Shown: positions 38,243-51,489, counted from the first letter of the stretch. The stretch: 57,771 nt of DNA from Akkermansiaceae bacterium UBA2367 (GCA_002344525.1 DDTJ01000041.1:1-57771), one strand, 5' to 3'. Notes: generated from the sequence alone by a model not told the origin. Numbers and translations: made by a program.

Positions 38243-39301
38243 ATGACCCTCTTCCTCGCTTCCATCGTGCTCGGGATCGTCCCCATGGTGATCTACGCCC
38301 TCATCCTCTGGCGCATCGACCGCTGGGAGAAGGAGCCCCTGCCCCTTCTCTTCGCCGCCTTCCTCTGGGGCGCGATCCCCTCCATCGTCTTCGCCTTCGT
38401 CACCCAAGGCATTCTTGGCTTCCTCAAACCCACGGCCATCGCGGAAGTCACCCTCACGAGCCAGCTCTACGAGGCCAGCCTCCTCGCCCCGGTCACCGAG
38501 GAGCTTATCAAGGGTTTCGGCGTGCTCCTTATCTTCCTCCTCTTCCACCGCGAGGTCGACTCCGTCCTCGACGGGCTCATCTACGGGAGCATGGTCGGCT
38601 TCGGCTTCGCCGCCGTCGAGAACATCCTCTACTTTTCCGGCCAGCCGAACGCGATCAGCCTCATCGTCCTCTTCTTCCTGCGGGCCTTCATTTTCGGGAT
38701 GCTGCACGCGCTGTTCACCGGACTCTTCGGCGTCGGACTCGCCCTCGGGAAATTTTCCCGGCACCTCCCGATGAAGCTCCTCTGGCCCGTGCTGGGCCTC
38801 GGCGCTGGCATGGCCACTCACGCCCTCCACAACTATTTCGCCACCCTCGGCGGCGCCCATATCCTCCTCGCCATCCTAGGTGTCAGCTTCGGCGTCATCT
38901 GGTTCATCGTCACCGTGGCCATCTGCCTCTACCACGAGAACCGCTGGGTGCGCATCCACCTCTCCGAGGAGGTCGAAAACGGCACCCTCTTCGCCGAACA
39001 GGCCATCGACGCTGCGAGCTTCTGGCAGCGGGGGCCCGTCAGTATGCTGTCGAAAGGGGTCTCCGCCGCGTGGAAACGTCGGACGCTCCTCCAAACGGCG
39101 GCGGAACTCGCCTATCAAAAGCAGAAAGCGACCCGCACGCCCACGGCGGAGGAGCATTCGCGGATCGCCGTCCTGCGCGAACAGGTGCGGACGCTGAGCC
39201 AGACGGATCCGCTCGTCCTCTCCGGGCGCATCCGCCCCGGCAAGCACCTTCCCCCGCCCCTGCCCCCGACGCGGAGGACTCCGCCGCCGCTACCAGCGTG
39301 A
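38243..39301 (+). CDS. PrsW-like intramembrane metalloprotease
   Basis: 352 aa with about eight membrane segments. Conserved motifs are WRIDRWEKEPLPLL in the first loop, PVTEELIKGFGVL (the EExxK zinc-site motif), VGFGFAAVENILY, LHALFTG and THALHNY. PrsW proteases cleave anti-sigma factors in some Firmicutes, but most homologues have unknown substrates. A long cytosolic Pro-rich tail (PGKHLPPPLPPTRR) follows the membrane part. The ATG at 38243 is preferred over 38207, which lies in the AT-poor end of the terminator region. Single gene. Confidence 0.88.
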   Translation: MTLFLASIVLGIVPMVIYALILWRIDRWEKEPLPLLFAAFLWGAIPSIVFAFVTQGILGFLKPTAIAEVTLTSQLYEASLLAPVTEELIKGFGVLLIFLLFHREVDSVLDGLIYGSMVGFGFAAVENILYFSGQPNAISLIVLFFLRAFIFGMLHALFTGLFGVGLALGKFSRHLPMKLLWPVLGLGAGMATHALHNYFATLGGAHILLAILGVSFGVIWFIVTVAICLYHENRWVRIHLSEEVENGTLFAEQAIDAASFWQRGPVSMLSKGVSAAWKRRTLLQTAAELAYQKQKATRTPTAEEHSRIAVLREQVRTLSQTDPLVLSGRIRPGKHLPPPLPPTRRTPPPLPA

Positions 39302-39382
39302 AGCGGGACGCCGAGGCTGCCCATCCACGGCGGAAGAGCGCCATTGAGCGCACGGACTCCCGGCGGTAGCGTCGTGCCTCCC

Positions 39383-40507
39383 ATGAAATACCGCATCCCG
39401 CTTGGCACGCTTCCATTGGCGATCCTCCTGAGCCTCGGAGCCTGCCACCCCGCCGAATCCGCCGATCCTCCCAAGCGCCTCGACCGGGCCAACCTGCTCG
39501 AATTCCGCAACGAACAAGGCGAGACCCGCCCGGTGCGGTCGGTGGCCGACTGGCGAAAAAGGCGGGCGGAGATCCTCGCGGGAGCACAAGCCGTCATGGG
39601 TCCCCTGCCCGGTCCCGGGAAACGGGTGCCGCTCGACGTGCAGATCGAGGAGGAAAAGGACTTCGGCGACTACATCCGGCGGCGCATCACCTACACCTCC
39701 GAGCCGGGTTCGCGGACGCCAGCCCACCTCTTCCTCCCCAAGGACGTGGTAAATGGCGACGGCTCCGACCCGCGCCCCGGCGTGCTCTGCCTGATGGGCA
39801 CCGGCGGACACAAGCTGGAGGACGTGCCGCCCGGCCCCGACATCGGGAGCAACGTGCAGGACGGCGAGGCGCTGGCAAAGCGGGGTCTCGTCGCGATCGC
39901 CCCGGCCTATCCTTCGCTGGGCTTTGGGAGCCGTTCCGGCCTCGACATTCCCTACGATCCCGACTGGCGGCAGCTCGGCTACAAAAGCGGAACCATGAAG
40001 GCAGTCTGGGACAATGTCCGCGCTCTGGATGTGCTCGCCGAACTGCCCTTCGTGAAGAAAAGCGGCTTCGGCGCCATCGGGCATTCCCTCGGCGGCCACA
40101 ATTCGATCTTCACTGCTGTCTTCGACGACCGCATCAAAGTGATCGTGGCCAGTTGCGGCTTCGATTCCTTTCTCGACTACATACCGGAATACTGGGCACC
40201 CAAAAAGGGGTGGTGCGACGACCGCTACATGCCCAGGCTCCTCGACTATGCTCGCGAGGACATCCCCTTCGACTTCCACGAGCTGGTCGGAGCGCTCGCT
40301 CCCCGGGCCTTCTTCGTCAACGCCCCGGTGGGCGATACCAACTTCCACTGGCAGAGCGTGGACCGGATCGCCGCAGCGGGTTCCCAGATCTACCGCCTCC
40401 ACAGCGTGCCCGACCTGATCCGGGTGATCCATCCCGACGCCGGCCACGATTTCCCGGACGAAATTCGCGAAGCCGCCTACGACTGGATCGAGCAGTTCCT
40501 CCGCTGA
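39383..40507 (+). CDS. Alpha/beta hydrolase lipoprotein (dienelactone-hydrolase/esterase-like)
   Basis: 374 aa. The N-terminus RIPLGTLPLAILLSLGAC ends in a lipobox (LGAC), so the mature protein is probably lipid-anchored. The hydrolase fold shows PGVLCLMGTGGHKLED, the nucleophile elbow FGAIGHSLGGHNS (Ser near 233), and an acid/His region with HPDAGHDFPDEIRE. VRALDVLAELPFVKK preceding the elbow is typical of exported esterases and peptidase-like hydrolases in Verrucomicrobiota. Substrate unknown. The ATG at 39383 gives the proper lipoprotein signal; 39344 does not. Convergent with the next gene. Confidence 0.83.
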   Translation: MKYRIPLGTLPLAILLSLGACHPAESADPPKRLDRANLLEFRNEQGETRPVRSVADWRKRRAEILAGAQAVMGPLPGPGKRVPLDVQIEEEKDFGDYIRRRITYTSEPGSRTPAHLFLPKDVVNGDGSDPRPGVLCLMGTGGHKLEDVPPGPDIGSNVQDGEALAKRGLVAIAPAYPSLGFGSRSGLDIPYDPDWRQLGYKSGTMKAVWDNVRALDVLAELPFVKKSGFGAIGHSLGGHNSIFTAVFDDRIKVIVASCGFDSFLDYIPEYWAPKKGWCDDRYMPRLLDYAREDIPFDFHELVGALAPRAFFVNAPVGDTNFHWQSVDRIAAAGSQIYRLHSVPDLIRVIHPDAGHDFPDEIREAAYDWIEQFLR

Positions 40508-40535
40508 GATCGGTCGGTCCGCTTTCGTCCTTCGC

Positions 40536-40949
40536 TCACGCGAAGGCTCCGTATTGGCGGAGGTAGCTCTCCCACTGCATCGGGCGCATCGCGTAGACGC
40601 CTTGGGCGCGTCGGCCGATGCCCGGATCGAAAATCTCCCAGCCGAACGCGGAGCCGCGCCGTCCGTAGTCGAAACGGTGGATCCAGTCGCCGAACTCGTC
40701 CTTGCGCCACAGCGAGGGATCGGTCCCCGGTACGGCCTCGGCGAACTCCCACACACTCTGGACCAGTTCGCGTTCGTAAGCCCGGTGAGGCGGGATCGGT
40801 TCCGGCCCATCGGAAGCGGGCACCTCCCCCTGCGGAATCTCCGAAGGCGCGAGAATGGCTCCCTCTTCGCAATCGCCGGACACAGTCCGCCATTCCGAAA
40901 GGGCCAGCAGGCCCCCGTCCGCATCCGAGTCGCTTTGGTCGTAGAACAT
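40536..40949 (-). CDS. Hypothetical protein resembling an HNH-nuclease family but lacking the HNH residues
   Basis: 137 aa, acidic. The stretch WRKDEFGDWIHRFDYGRR then SAFGWEI resembles the conserved start of a small HNH family (KDECGAWI...YG...YGWEIDHI). Here the following DHI segment is replaced by IFDPGIGRRAQGVY, so the catalytic His residues are missing. No signal peptide. It may be a pseudo-enzyme or an unrelated protein; I cannot decide. An imperfect palindrome ATTCT...AGAAT lies just upstream at 40954-40970. Confidence 0.55.
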   Translation of the reverse strand: MFYDQSDSDADGGLLALSEWRTVSGDCEEGAILAPSEIPQGEVPASDGPEPIPPHRAYERELVQSVWEFAEAVPGTDPSLWRKDEFGDWIHRFDYGRRGSAFGWEIFDPGIGRRAQGVYAMRPMQWESYLRQYGAFA

Positions 40950-41036
40950 GAGTATTCTTTTGAACAGAATGATTCTACTCCCTCTCCGGCGGATGCCAAG
41001 CGGATTCTTCGATTTGCGGGAACCCGGTTCCCGTCC

Positions 41037-44327
<3,291 letters not shown>

Positions 44328-44464
44328 TCTGGAGGCGAAGGTAAAATTTTCCACCCCTTGCATGGGGCGCGGAGATTCGCAAACGGGAAACCGGGGATTT
44401 GCGCAGGGCGGCTCTGTCTTGCCCCTTCGACGGGCTCAAAAAACCGCTTGCATCCTCCTATTTC

Positions 44465-44490
44465 TTTATTTCTGTAACGACAGAAATAAA
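44465..44490. promoter_or_regulatory. Perfect palindromic operator at the start of the GbsR-like regulator gene
   Basis: Arms of 11 bases, TTTATTTCTGT and ACAGAAATAAA, separated by AACG. The last base of the palindrome is the A of the regulator's ATG (44490). This is a likely autoregulatory site, located where binding would block transcription or early elongation. Confidence 0.7.
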
Positions 44491-45029
44491 TGAAAGGACT
44501 TCCACCCTTCGCTCAGCACTTCATCCTCCACTGGGGCGAGATGGGTGCCCGCTGGGGGATCAACCGCACCGTCGCCCAGATCCAGGCCCTGCTCTTCATC
44601 TCCGAGACGCCGCTGAACGCCGAGGAGATCTGCGAGCGGCTCGGGGTGGCGAGGTCGAACGTGAGCAACAGCCTCAAGGAATTGCAGAACTGGGGCATCG
44701 CGAAGGTCGTCCACCTCCCCGGCGACCGGCGCGACCACTTCGAGTCGATCCGCGATGTCCACGAGCTCTTCCGCGTCATCGCCGCCGAGCGGAAGCGGCG
44801 CGAGATCGACCCGACCCTCGTGCGCCTGCGCGCCTGCGCGAAGGAGGCCGGGGCCACCGACGATCCCGCCGACGCCTACGCGAAGGAGCAACTGGAATCC
44901 CTCCTTGGCTTCTTCGAGCTTGTCAGCGAATTCTACGAAAAGATGAACCGCCTCCCCACGAAATCGGCCGTCCACGCGATCCGCATGGGCGACAAGATCG
45001 CGAAATCCATCGTCTCCTTGGTGAAATGA
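44490..45029 (+). CDS. GbsR/MarR-family transcriptional regulator
   Basis: 179 aa. The N-terminal MarR-type winged helix is clear: ARWGINRTVAQIQALLFISE, PLNAEEICERLGVARSNVSN (recognition helix) and SLKELQNWGIAKVVHLPGDR. The C-terminal half is a dimerisation helix bundle (EQLESLLGFFELVSEFYEKM). Members of the GbsR group repress osmolyte or envelope genes. A perfect palindrome overlaps the ATG, suggesting autoregulation. The stop overlaps the next start (ATGA at 45026-45029), so it probably controls the epimerase/DUF2071 operon it heads. Confidence 0.88.
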   Translation: MKGLPPFAQHFILHWGEMGARWGINRTVAQIQALLFISETPLNAEEICERLGVARSNVSNSLKELQNWGIAKVVHLPGDRRDHFESIRDVHELFRVIAAERKRREIDPTLVRLRACAKEAGATDDPADAYAKEQLESLLGFFELVSEFYEKMNRLPTKSAVHAIRMGDKIAKSIVSLVK

Positions 45030-46021
45030 ACGGGCATCCTGACAAAGCCATCGGCAATCCCGGTCGCGTCGTCCTCGCGGGCGGGAGCGGCTTCCTCGGC
45101 CAAGCCCTCGCCAAGCCGCTCGTCGCCATGGGCCACGAGGTCGTCGTGCTGACGCGCGATCCCGTAGGCTACCGCGGGCCGGGCCGGGCGGTGCGCTGGG
45201 ACGGGCGTTCGGTCGAGGAGTCGTGGGCCGCGCTCCTCGACGGGGCCGCCGCCCTCGTCAATCTCGCGGGCAGATCGGTCGATTGCCGCCGCACGAAGGG
45301 GAACCGCGAGGGAATCCTGCGTTCGCGGGTCGATTCCTGCGAAGCCCTCGGCGCGGCCTTGCGGCTCGCCTACCGCCCCCCGGCGGTGTGGGTGCAGGCG
45401 GGCAGCCTCGCCATCTACGGTAACGCGGGCGACCGCGTCTGCGGGGAATCGGCCCGTGTCCCGGACGAATACCCCGCCGATGTCTGCGTGGCCTGGGAGG
45501 AGGCGCTGGGCCGCGCCATCCGGCCGGAGATGCGCTGGGCCGTCCTGCGCATCGGCTTCGTCCTCGGGCGCGAGGGCGGGGCGCTGCCCACGCTCGCGCG
45601 GCTCGCCCGCCTCGGCCTCGGCGGGCGCATCGGCCCGGGGCGGCAATGGATCAGTTGGATCCATCTGGAGGACATGACGCGGCTTTTTCTCGAAGCGATC
45701 CGCAACCCCGCCATCCACGGAATTTGCAATGCCACGGGCCTGCAACCGGTCATGAACGCGGAGTTCATGGCGACCCTGCGCCGCGCTCTGGGAATCCCCG
45801 TCGGGCTGCCCTGCCCCTCTTGGCTGGTCCGCGCCGCCGCCCCGGTCATCGGCACCGACCCCGACCTCGCCCTGCGCGGACGCCGCGGCTTGCCCTGCCG
45901 CGTCCACGAGCTCGGCTTCCGCTTCCGTTTCCATGAACTGGAGGAGGCCCTCGCCGACCTGCTCCTCCCGCGTCCCGCCGAGGCGCGCGAACGCGAGTGG
46001 GTCGAGACCTACGCCCGCTGA
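45026..46021 (+). CDS. TIGR01777-family NAD(P)-dependent epimerase-like oxidoreductase
   Basis: 331 aa. A Rossmann fold begins RVVLAGGSGFLGQALAKPL (residues 14-32). Further family marks are AALVNLAGRSVDCRR, QAGSLAIYGNAGD in the place of the SDR active-site Tyr region, and QWISWIHLEDMTRLFLEAI. The C-terminal DUF1731-like tail includes FRFHELEEALADLL. The family is of uncertain function and often occurs near DUF2071-type or photolyase-like genes. It is coupled to the regulator by a 4-base overlap and followed after 6 bases by the DUF2071 gene. Confidence 0.87.
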   Translation: MNGHPDKAIGNPGRVVLAGGSGFLGQALAKPLVAMGHEVVVLTRDPVGYRGPGRAVRWDGRSVEESWAALLDGAAALVNLAGRSVDCRRTKGNREGILRSRVDSCEALGAALRLAYRPPAVWVQAGSLAIYGNAGDRVCGESARVPDEYPADVCVAWEEALGRAIRPEMRWAVLRIGFVLGREGGALPTLARLARLGLGGRIGPGRQWISWIHLEDMTRLFLEAIRNPAIHGICNATGLQPVMNAEFMATLRRALGIPVGLPCPSWLVRAAAPVIGTDPDLALRGRRGLPCRVHELGFRFRFHELEEALADLLLPRPAEAREREWVETYAR

Positions 46022-46027
46022 TCCGCG

Positions 46028-46825
46028 ATGAACCCGAAGCTCCTCCATCCTGCGACCGGAGAGGGTCAAGCGGAGGACTCGACCCTGTCGAACCGCCAGG
46101 AGGAGGCGAGGCGGAGGCTCGAAGGCGACGGCGGACCTCTCCTCTTCGCCGACTGGATCGACGCGGCTTTCCTCCACTACGAGGCTGACCCTGATCGGCT
46201 GCAAGAATTCGTCCCCTGGCCCCTCGACCTCCGGGAGGGGAGGGCCTTGATCTCCCTCGTCGCCTTCACGATGCGGCGCTTCCGCTCCGCCCGGGGCGGG
46301 CGGGCCACGGCTTGGGCGACCGCGCCGATCGCGACGCAGCCCTTGCTCAATCTCCGCACCTACGTGCGCGGCGTCCACGGCCCGGGCATCTTCTTCATGC
46401 GCGAGTGGATCGACCATCCCTTCGCGGCGGCGCTCGGCCCGCCCACCTTCGGCCTGCCCTATCGACGCGCCCGGCATTCCTGGCGCAGCCGCCGCGAGGA
46501 GGTCTCGGGGACCATCCGGGCGGGCGGGGCCGCGGGCGGTTTCTCGGGACGGCTCGCGGGCGCGGAGCGGATCGCGCTCGCGGGGAGCTTGGACGAATTC
46601 CTCCTTGAGCGCTACACCGCCTACACGGCGGGAGGCTTCCGCCCCCTCTCCTTCCGCGTCTGGCACGAACCTTGGCACTTTCGTACGCTGGAGATGGAGT
46701 CCTCGACGATGGACGCCTTCCTGCGACATCTGCGGCAGCCTTGGACCGAGGGTCTGCGCTTCGCCGGGGCCGTCTTCAGCGAAGGCGTGCGCGATGTGTG
46801 GATGGGGTGGCCCCGTTTCGCGTGA
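46028..46825 (+). CDS. DUF2071 (YqjF-like) protein
   Basis: 265 aa. The DUF2071 pattern is visible: LLFADWIDAAFLHYEADPDR, LQEFVPWPLDL, ALISLVAFTMRRFR, NLRTYVRG, GIFFMREWID, FGLPYRRAR, and LDEFLLERYTAYTAGG with WHEPWHFRTLEME. The function of the family is unknown. Third gene of the regulator/epimerase/DUF2071 operon; the spacing of 6 bases indicates co-translation. Confidence 0.87.
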   Translation: MNPKLLHPATGEGQAEDSTLSNRQEEARRRLEGDGGPLLFADWIDAAFLHYEADPDRLQEFVPWPLDLREGRALISLVAFTMRRFRSARGGRATAWATAPIATQPLLNLRTYVRGVHGPGIFFMREWIDHPFAAALGPPTFGLPYRRARHSWRSRREEVSGTIRAGGAAGGFSGRLAGAERIALAGSLDEFLLERYTAYTAGGFRPLSFRVWHEPWHFRTLEMESSTMDAFLRHLRQPWTEGLRFAGAVFSEGVRDVWMGWPRFA

Positions 46826-46902
46826 TCCATGAGCACCCCGCATCCCTTTTCGACGGTCAATTCAGTTGCATTGGCGGGAAAACTGCGGGTTGATTCCGCC
46901 CG

Positions 46903-48438
<1,536 letters not shown>

Positions 48439-48530
48439 TGCCGGGCATTCCCTTTCAGTCCATCCCAGTTACCCGTTGCGCGCGCATGAAGAGGCTTGTT
48501 GATCGGTCCCTTTCACGCTAGGGTTCCTCC

Positions 48531-48773
48531 ATGAATCCTCTCGACCGAATCCTTGTCGATTCCGCGCGGATGAACGGCCAGCCCTGCCTCCGGGGACTCC
48601 GCCTGACGGTCCGGCGGGTCGTCGAGATCGCCGCCCTTTATCCCGATCCGGTCGAGCGACGAAGCGAATATCCGGAACTTGAGGACGAGGACGTGAGCCA
48701 AGCCCTCCGCTACGCGGCCCTCCATCTCCCCGATCAAGTCCTGTCGCTCGATCCGGATGCGCTGGTTGCTTGA
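48531..48773 (+). CDS. DUF433 antitoxin
   Basis: 80 aa. DRILVDSARMNGQPCLRGLR followed by LTVRRVVEIAALYPDP and YPELEDEDVSQALRYAA is the standard DUF433 sequence, a small winged-helix-like antitoxin (VapB45-type). It precedes and overlaps a DUF5615 PIN-like gene by 17 bases, the usual order for this type II toxin-antitoxin pair. Confidence 0.92.
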   Translation: MNPLDRILVDSARMNGQPCLRGLRLTVRRVVEIAALYPDPVERRSEYPELEDEDVSQALRYAALHLPDQVLSLDPDALVA

Positions 48774-49095
48774 TCAAAGGCTTCCGAGAAGCGCGGCCCC
48801 GCTTCTCGGCGAGGCCGGGCACGACGCGGTTCATGTCGGGGATATTGGAATGGCCGAGGCTTCGGACGAGGCCATTCTCCGTCTCGGGCAGCGCGAAGGC
48901 CGCATCGTCGTGACCTTGGACGCCGACTTCCACATGCTTCTTGCGGTCTCCGGCGCCTCCCGTCCCTCCGTGATCCGCATCCGGGATGCCTCGACGACAA
49001 CCTTCACACCTGCGCGATGGGGTGCTGCTTTCGCGGGCACATGGCGGACGCGGCCTGCTCATTCGCGACTTGGTGGTTCGTTCCAGCAAAGCTGA
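48757..49095 (+). CDS. DUF5615 PIN-like toxin with aberrant C-terminus
   Basis: 112 aa. MRWLLDQRLPRSAAPLLGEA, GHDAVHVGDIGMAEASDEAI and REGRIVVTLDADFHMLLAVS, then PSVIRIRD, match DUF5615 (PIN-like ribonuclease fold; acidic residues Asp6, Asp and Asp of TLDADF). After PSVIRIR the sequence loses family likeness and ends GGSFQQS, encoded by the left arm of an inverted repeat (49073-49101). Another frame of the same DNA reads LLIRDLVVRSSK, more like a normal final beta strand. The gene may therefore be frameshifted or altered by the repeat element. Confidence 0.82.
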   Translation: MRWLLDQRLPRSAAPLLGEAGHDAVHVGDIGMAEASDEAILRLGQREGRIVVTLDADFHMLLAVSGASRPSVIRIRDASTTTFTPARWGAAFAGTWRTRPAHSRLGGSFQQS

Positions 49096-49258
49096 TGGGT
49101 GATTCCACCGAAGGCGAAGCCCTGTAGCCGAGGCCATTGGCCTCGGTTGAACGTCGGAAGGACGTCCGTTCCGCGCCCAATGGACGCGGCTACAGCGCTG
49201 ACGCGTCCTCCGAAGTCCTTCCACACTCCCACCCATCAACTTTGCTGGAATGAACCAC
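49073..49258. repeat. Fold-back element: 29-base inverted repeats enclosing a REP-like element
   Basis: Left arm 49073-49101 and right arm 49230-49258 are reverse complements at 27 of 29 positions. Between them lies REP-like copy B. The left arm forms the end of the DUF5615 frame. Confidence 0.8.
49122..49207. repeat. REP-like palindromic element, copy B
   Basis: 86 bases, same layout as copy A at 20266-20351: outer CTGTAGCCG / CGGCTACAG arms, an inner perfect palindrome at 49128-49146 and a second near-palindrome. Two base pairs of the first inner stem differ from copy A by paired, compensating changes. Confidence 0.85.
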
Positions 49259-49436
49259 TCGTGACCCCGCACCTCGCCGCCTGCCACGCCCCCACCCACC
49301 CCGTCCGCAATCGCCTCCTCCGCCATACCGCCGACAGCCCCGATTTACTGGCTGTCATCAAAGAGGAGGGCCGGGCATGATCTCCCGCCATCGCGCTGGT
49401 CAATTTTGAAATCACCCGTATTATCGAAGCAACCCT
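49259..49436. other. Spacer before the ATPase cassette
   Basis: A plus-strand open stretch (LAACHAPTHPVRNRLLRH; SPDLLAVIKEEGRA) runs to about 49380 without a good start or known family. It may be a gene remnant. Bases 49400-49436 are AT-richer (CAATTTTGAAATCACCCGTA) and could hold the promoter of the ATPase gene. No more can be said. Confidence 0.35.
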
Positions 49437-50537
49437 ATGAGAGGCTCCATCGACCGCATTCAAATCGAAGGCTTCAAGTCCATCCGCCAAGCGGATGTCG
49501 CCTTGAACCCTCTGAACGTGCTCATCGGTCCGAACGGCGTGGGGAAATCCAATTTCATCGGATTGTTCAAGCTCGTCCATGAGGTCATCGAACGAAACTT
49601 GCAGGTTTATGTGGGAACCGCCGGGGGAGCCGGGGGCATTCTCCACTTCGGTCGCAAAAAGACGCCGGGCATAAAGGCGGAGTTCGTCTTTTCCGATGCG
49701 GTGAACGGCTACACCTGCGAATTGCGGGGAACCGACGAGGACTCGCTTATCTTCGCCGGGGAAGGGACGTGGTTCCACGACAAGAGGAATTATCCTCGCC
49801 CCTATACCTCCGGGCTGGGAGGGGGGCACAAAGAAACCAAGCTGCTCGATTCGCAGGGGAACCTTCGCGGCGGGATCGCCGATTATGTCGTGGAAGCCAT
49901 GCGAAACTGGAGGATCTACCACTTCCACGACACCAGCCCGGAAGCGAAGGTCAAGCAGGCGTGCGAACTCCACGACAACCGGATCTTCAAAGGGGATGCT
50001 TCGAATCTCGCGGCCTTTCTCTATCTGCTGCGCGCGCAGCATCCCGCGCATTACCGGAACATCGTGGACGCTGTGCGCATGGTGGCTCCCTTTTTGCAGG
50101 ATTTCATTCTGGAGCCGCTGGCCCTGAACCGGCAGATGATCCGTCTGGAGTGGAAGGAGAAGGGAAGCGATCATGTGTTCGGGCCGAGCGCTCTCTCGGA
50201 CGGCACCTTGCGTTTCACTTGCCTCGCCACCCTGTTGCTCCAGCCATTTTTGCCCAGCACCATTCTTTTGGACGAACCGGAACTCGGCCTCCATCCGTAT
50301 GCGATCACTCTGCTAGCCGATTTGTTGCGGGGCGCTTCGACCAAGACCCAAGTGATCGCCTCGACCCAATCCACCAGCCTGGTCAACCAGTTCGAGCCGC
50401 AAGACGTTCTGGTAGTCGAGCGGGAAGGCGGCCAAAGCGTCTTCAAGCGCTTGGACAAGGGGGCGATGGACTCTTGGCTGGAAGACTACGGCCTGGGCGA
50501 TCTTTGGGAGAAGAACCTGCTGGGAGGGCGTCCATGA
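49437..50537 (+). CDS. AAA_21/OLD-like ATPase, first gene of a putative defence cassette
   Basis: 366 aa. The SMC/OLD-type ATPase head starts IDRIQIEGFKSIRQADVALN, with Walker A LIGPNGVGKSNFIGLF (Lys37) and Walker B STILLDEPELGLHPYAI near 273-289. The signature-like LSDGTLRFTCLATLLL precedes Walker B, and QVIASTQSTSLVNQF supplies the His/Gln-switch strand. Such stand-alone ATPases pair with TOPRIM-like effectors (OLD, PARIS, DUF4276 partners). The next gene starts within its stop codon (ATGA at 50534-50537), so the two proteins are very likely made together. Role in anti-phage defence is inference. Confidence 0.88.
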   Translation: MRGSIDRIQIEGFKSIRQADVALNPLNVLIGPNGVGKSNFIGLFKLVHEVIERNLQVYVGTAGGAGGILHFGRKKTPGIKAEFVFSDAVNGYTCELRGTDEDSLIFAGEGTWFHDKRNYPRPYTSGLGGGHKETKLLDSQGNLRGGIADYVVEAMRNWRIYHFHDTSPEAKVKQACELHDNRIFKGDASNLAAFLYLLRAQHPAHYRNIVDAVRMVAPFLQDFILEPLALNRQMIRLEWKEKGSDHVFGPSALSDGTLRFTCLATLLLQPFLPSTILLDEPELGLHPYAITLLADLLRGASTKTQVIASTQSTSLVNQFEPQDVLVVEREGGQSVFKRLDKGAMDSWLEDYGLGDLWEKNLLGGRP

Positions 50538-51208
50538 GCATTCGGAAAGCCTTCATTCTGGTCGAGGGGCAGACCGAGGAGACCTTCGTCAAGGAAGTGC
50601 TTTCGGAATCCATGCAGACGGGGCTTTTCCTCCAGCCGGTCATCGTCGCGACCAAGCGCGTCAATTCCGGCGGCAAGTTCAAAGGCGGCGTGCCCAGCTA
50701 TCCGAAGGTGCGGAACGAGGTGCTGCGCTTGCTTGCCGACTCCAGCGCCGTGGGTGTTACCACCATGCTCGACTACTACGCGCTGCCGCCCACTTTCCCC
50801 GGAAGGGCGGAACCGAAGGGCGGCACCTCCATCGAGCGGGTGCGCAGCGTGGAGGCCGCTTGGGAAGCGGACATCAACCACCCGCGTTTTCGCGCCTACC
50901 TCTCGTTGCACGAGTTTGAAGCCCTGCTCTTCTCCAGACCCGCCGAGATCGCCCAAGGCTTCGCCAAGCCGGAACTGGAGTCTGCTTTGGTTGCCATCCG
51001 CTCCGCTTTCGCGACGCCGGAAGAGATCAACGACCATCCCGAAACCGCTCCTTCGGCAAGGTTGGAGAAGCTCTATCCCCGCTACAGCAAACCCTTCTTC
51101 GGAACCCTCATCGCCCGCCGCATCGGCATCGAAGCGATGAATGCCGAATGCCCACACTTCGCTGATTGGGTGCGCTTTTTGAGAACATTGCAAGAAGCCC
51201 CATCATGA
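50534..51208 (+). CDS. DUF4276 (TOPRIM-like) protein
   Basis: 224 aa. The N-terminal IRKAFILVEGQTEETFVKEV carries the conserved TOPRIM-type Glu11. TTMLDYYALPPTFPG and AYLSLHEFEALLFSRPAEIA are DUF4276 hallmarks, followed by INDHPETAPSARL. DUF4276 proteins are regularly encoded after an AAA ATPase and are thought to be nuclease-like effectors. Overlaps the ATPase gene by 4 bases and the UPF0175 gene by 4 bases (51205-51208). Confidence 0.88.
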   Translation: MSIRKAFILVEGQTEETFVKEVLSESMQTGLFLQPVIVATKRVNSGGKFKGGVPSYPKVRNEVLRLLADSSAVGVTTMLDYYALPPTFPGRAEPKGGTSIERVRSVEAAWEADINHPRFRAYLSLHEFEALLFSRPAEIAQGFAKPELESALVAIRSAFATPEEINDHPETAPSARLEKLYPRYSKPFFGTLIARRIGIEAMNAECPHFADWVRFLRTLQEAPS

Positions 51209-51489
51209 AATCCACCGCCCGCTTCTCCGTCGATCCCCGCCTTCTCCGCTCTGCTCGGCGAGATCTGCGCCTCCAGCGAACGAACTCTCTGACGGAGTCC
51301 GACATTTGCCTCGACTTGGCTTGTGCTCTGCTTGCACGGGGGCAGGTTTCGAAATTGGTCGCCGCCAGGGTTGCCGGAGTGGAGCTGTTCGAGTTCGACA
51401 GCGAATTGGAGCGGCGCAACATTCCAAGCTGTACTGCGGAATCCCTCGCGGAGGACATGGATTCGATCCGCACCCTCTTCCAGCGGTGA
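51205..51489 (+). CDS. UPF0175-family antitoxin-like protein
   Basis: 94 aa. The C-terminal half LACALLARGQVSKLVAARVA, then GVELFEFDSELERRNIP and AESLAEDMDSIRTL, is the UPF0175 pattern of small DNA-binding antitoxins. The family is normally followed by a DUF3368 PIN toxin. Here that toxin is cut short after ~30 codons (51486 onward). It overlaps the DUF4276 gene, tying it to the ATPase cassette. Confidence 0.85.
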   Translation: MKSTARFSVDPRLLRSARRDLRLQRTNSLTESDICLDLACALLARGQVSKLVAARVAGVELFEFDSELERRNIPSCTAESLAEDMDSIRTLFQR

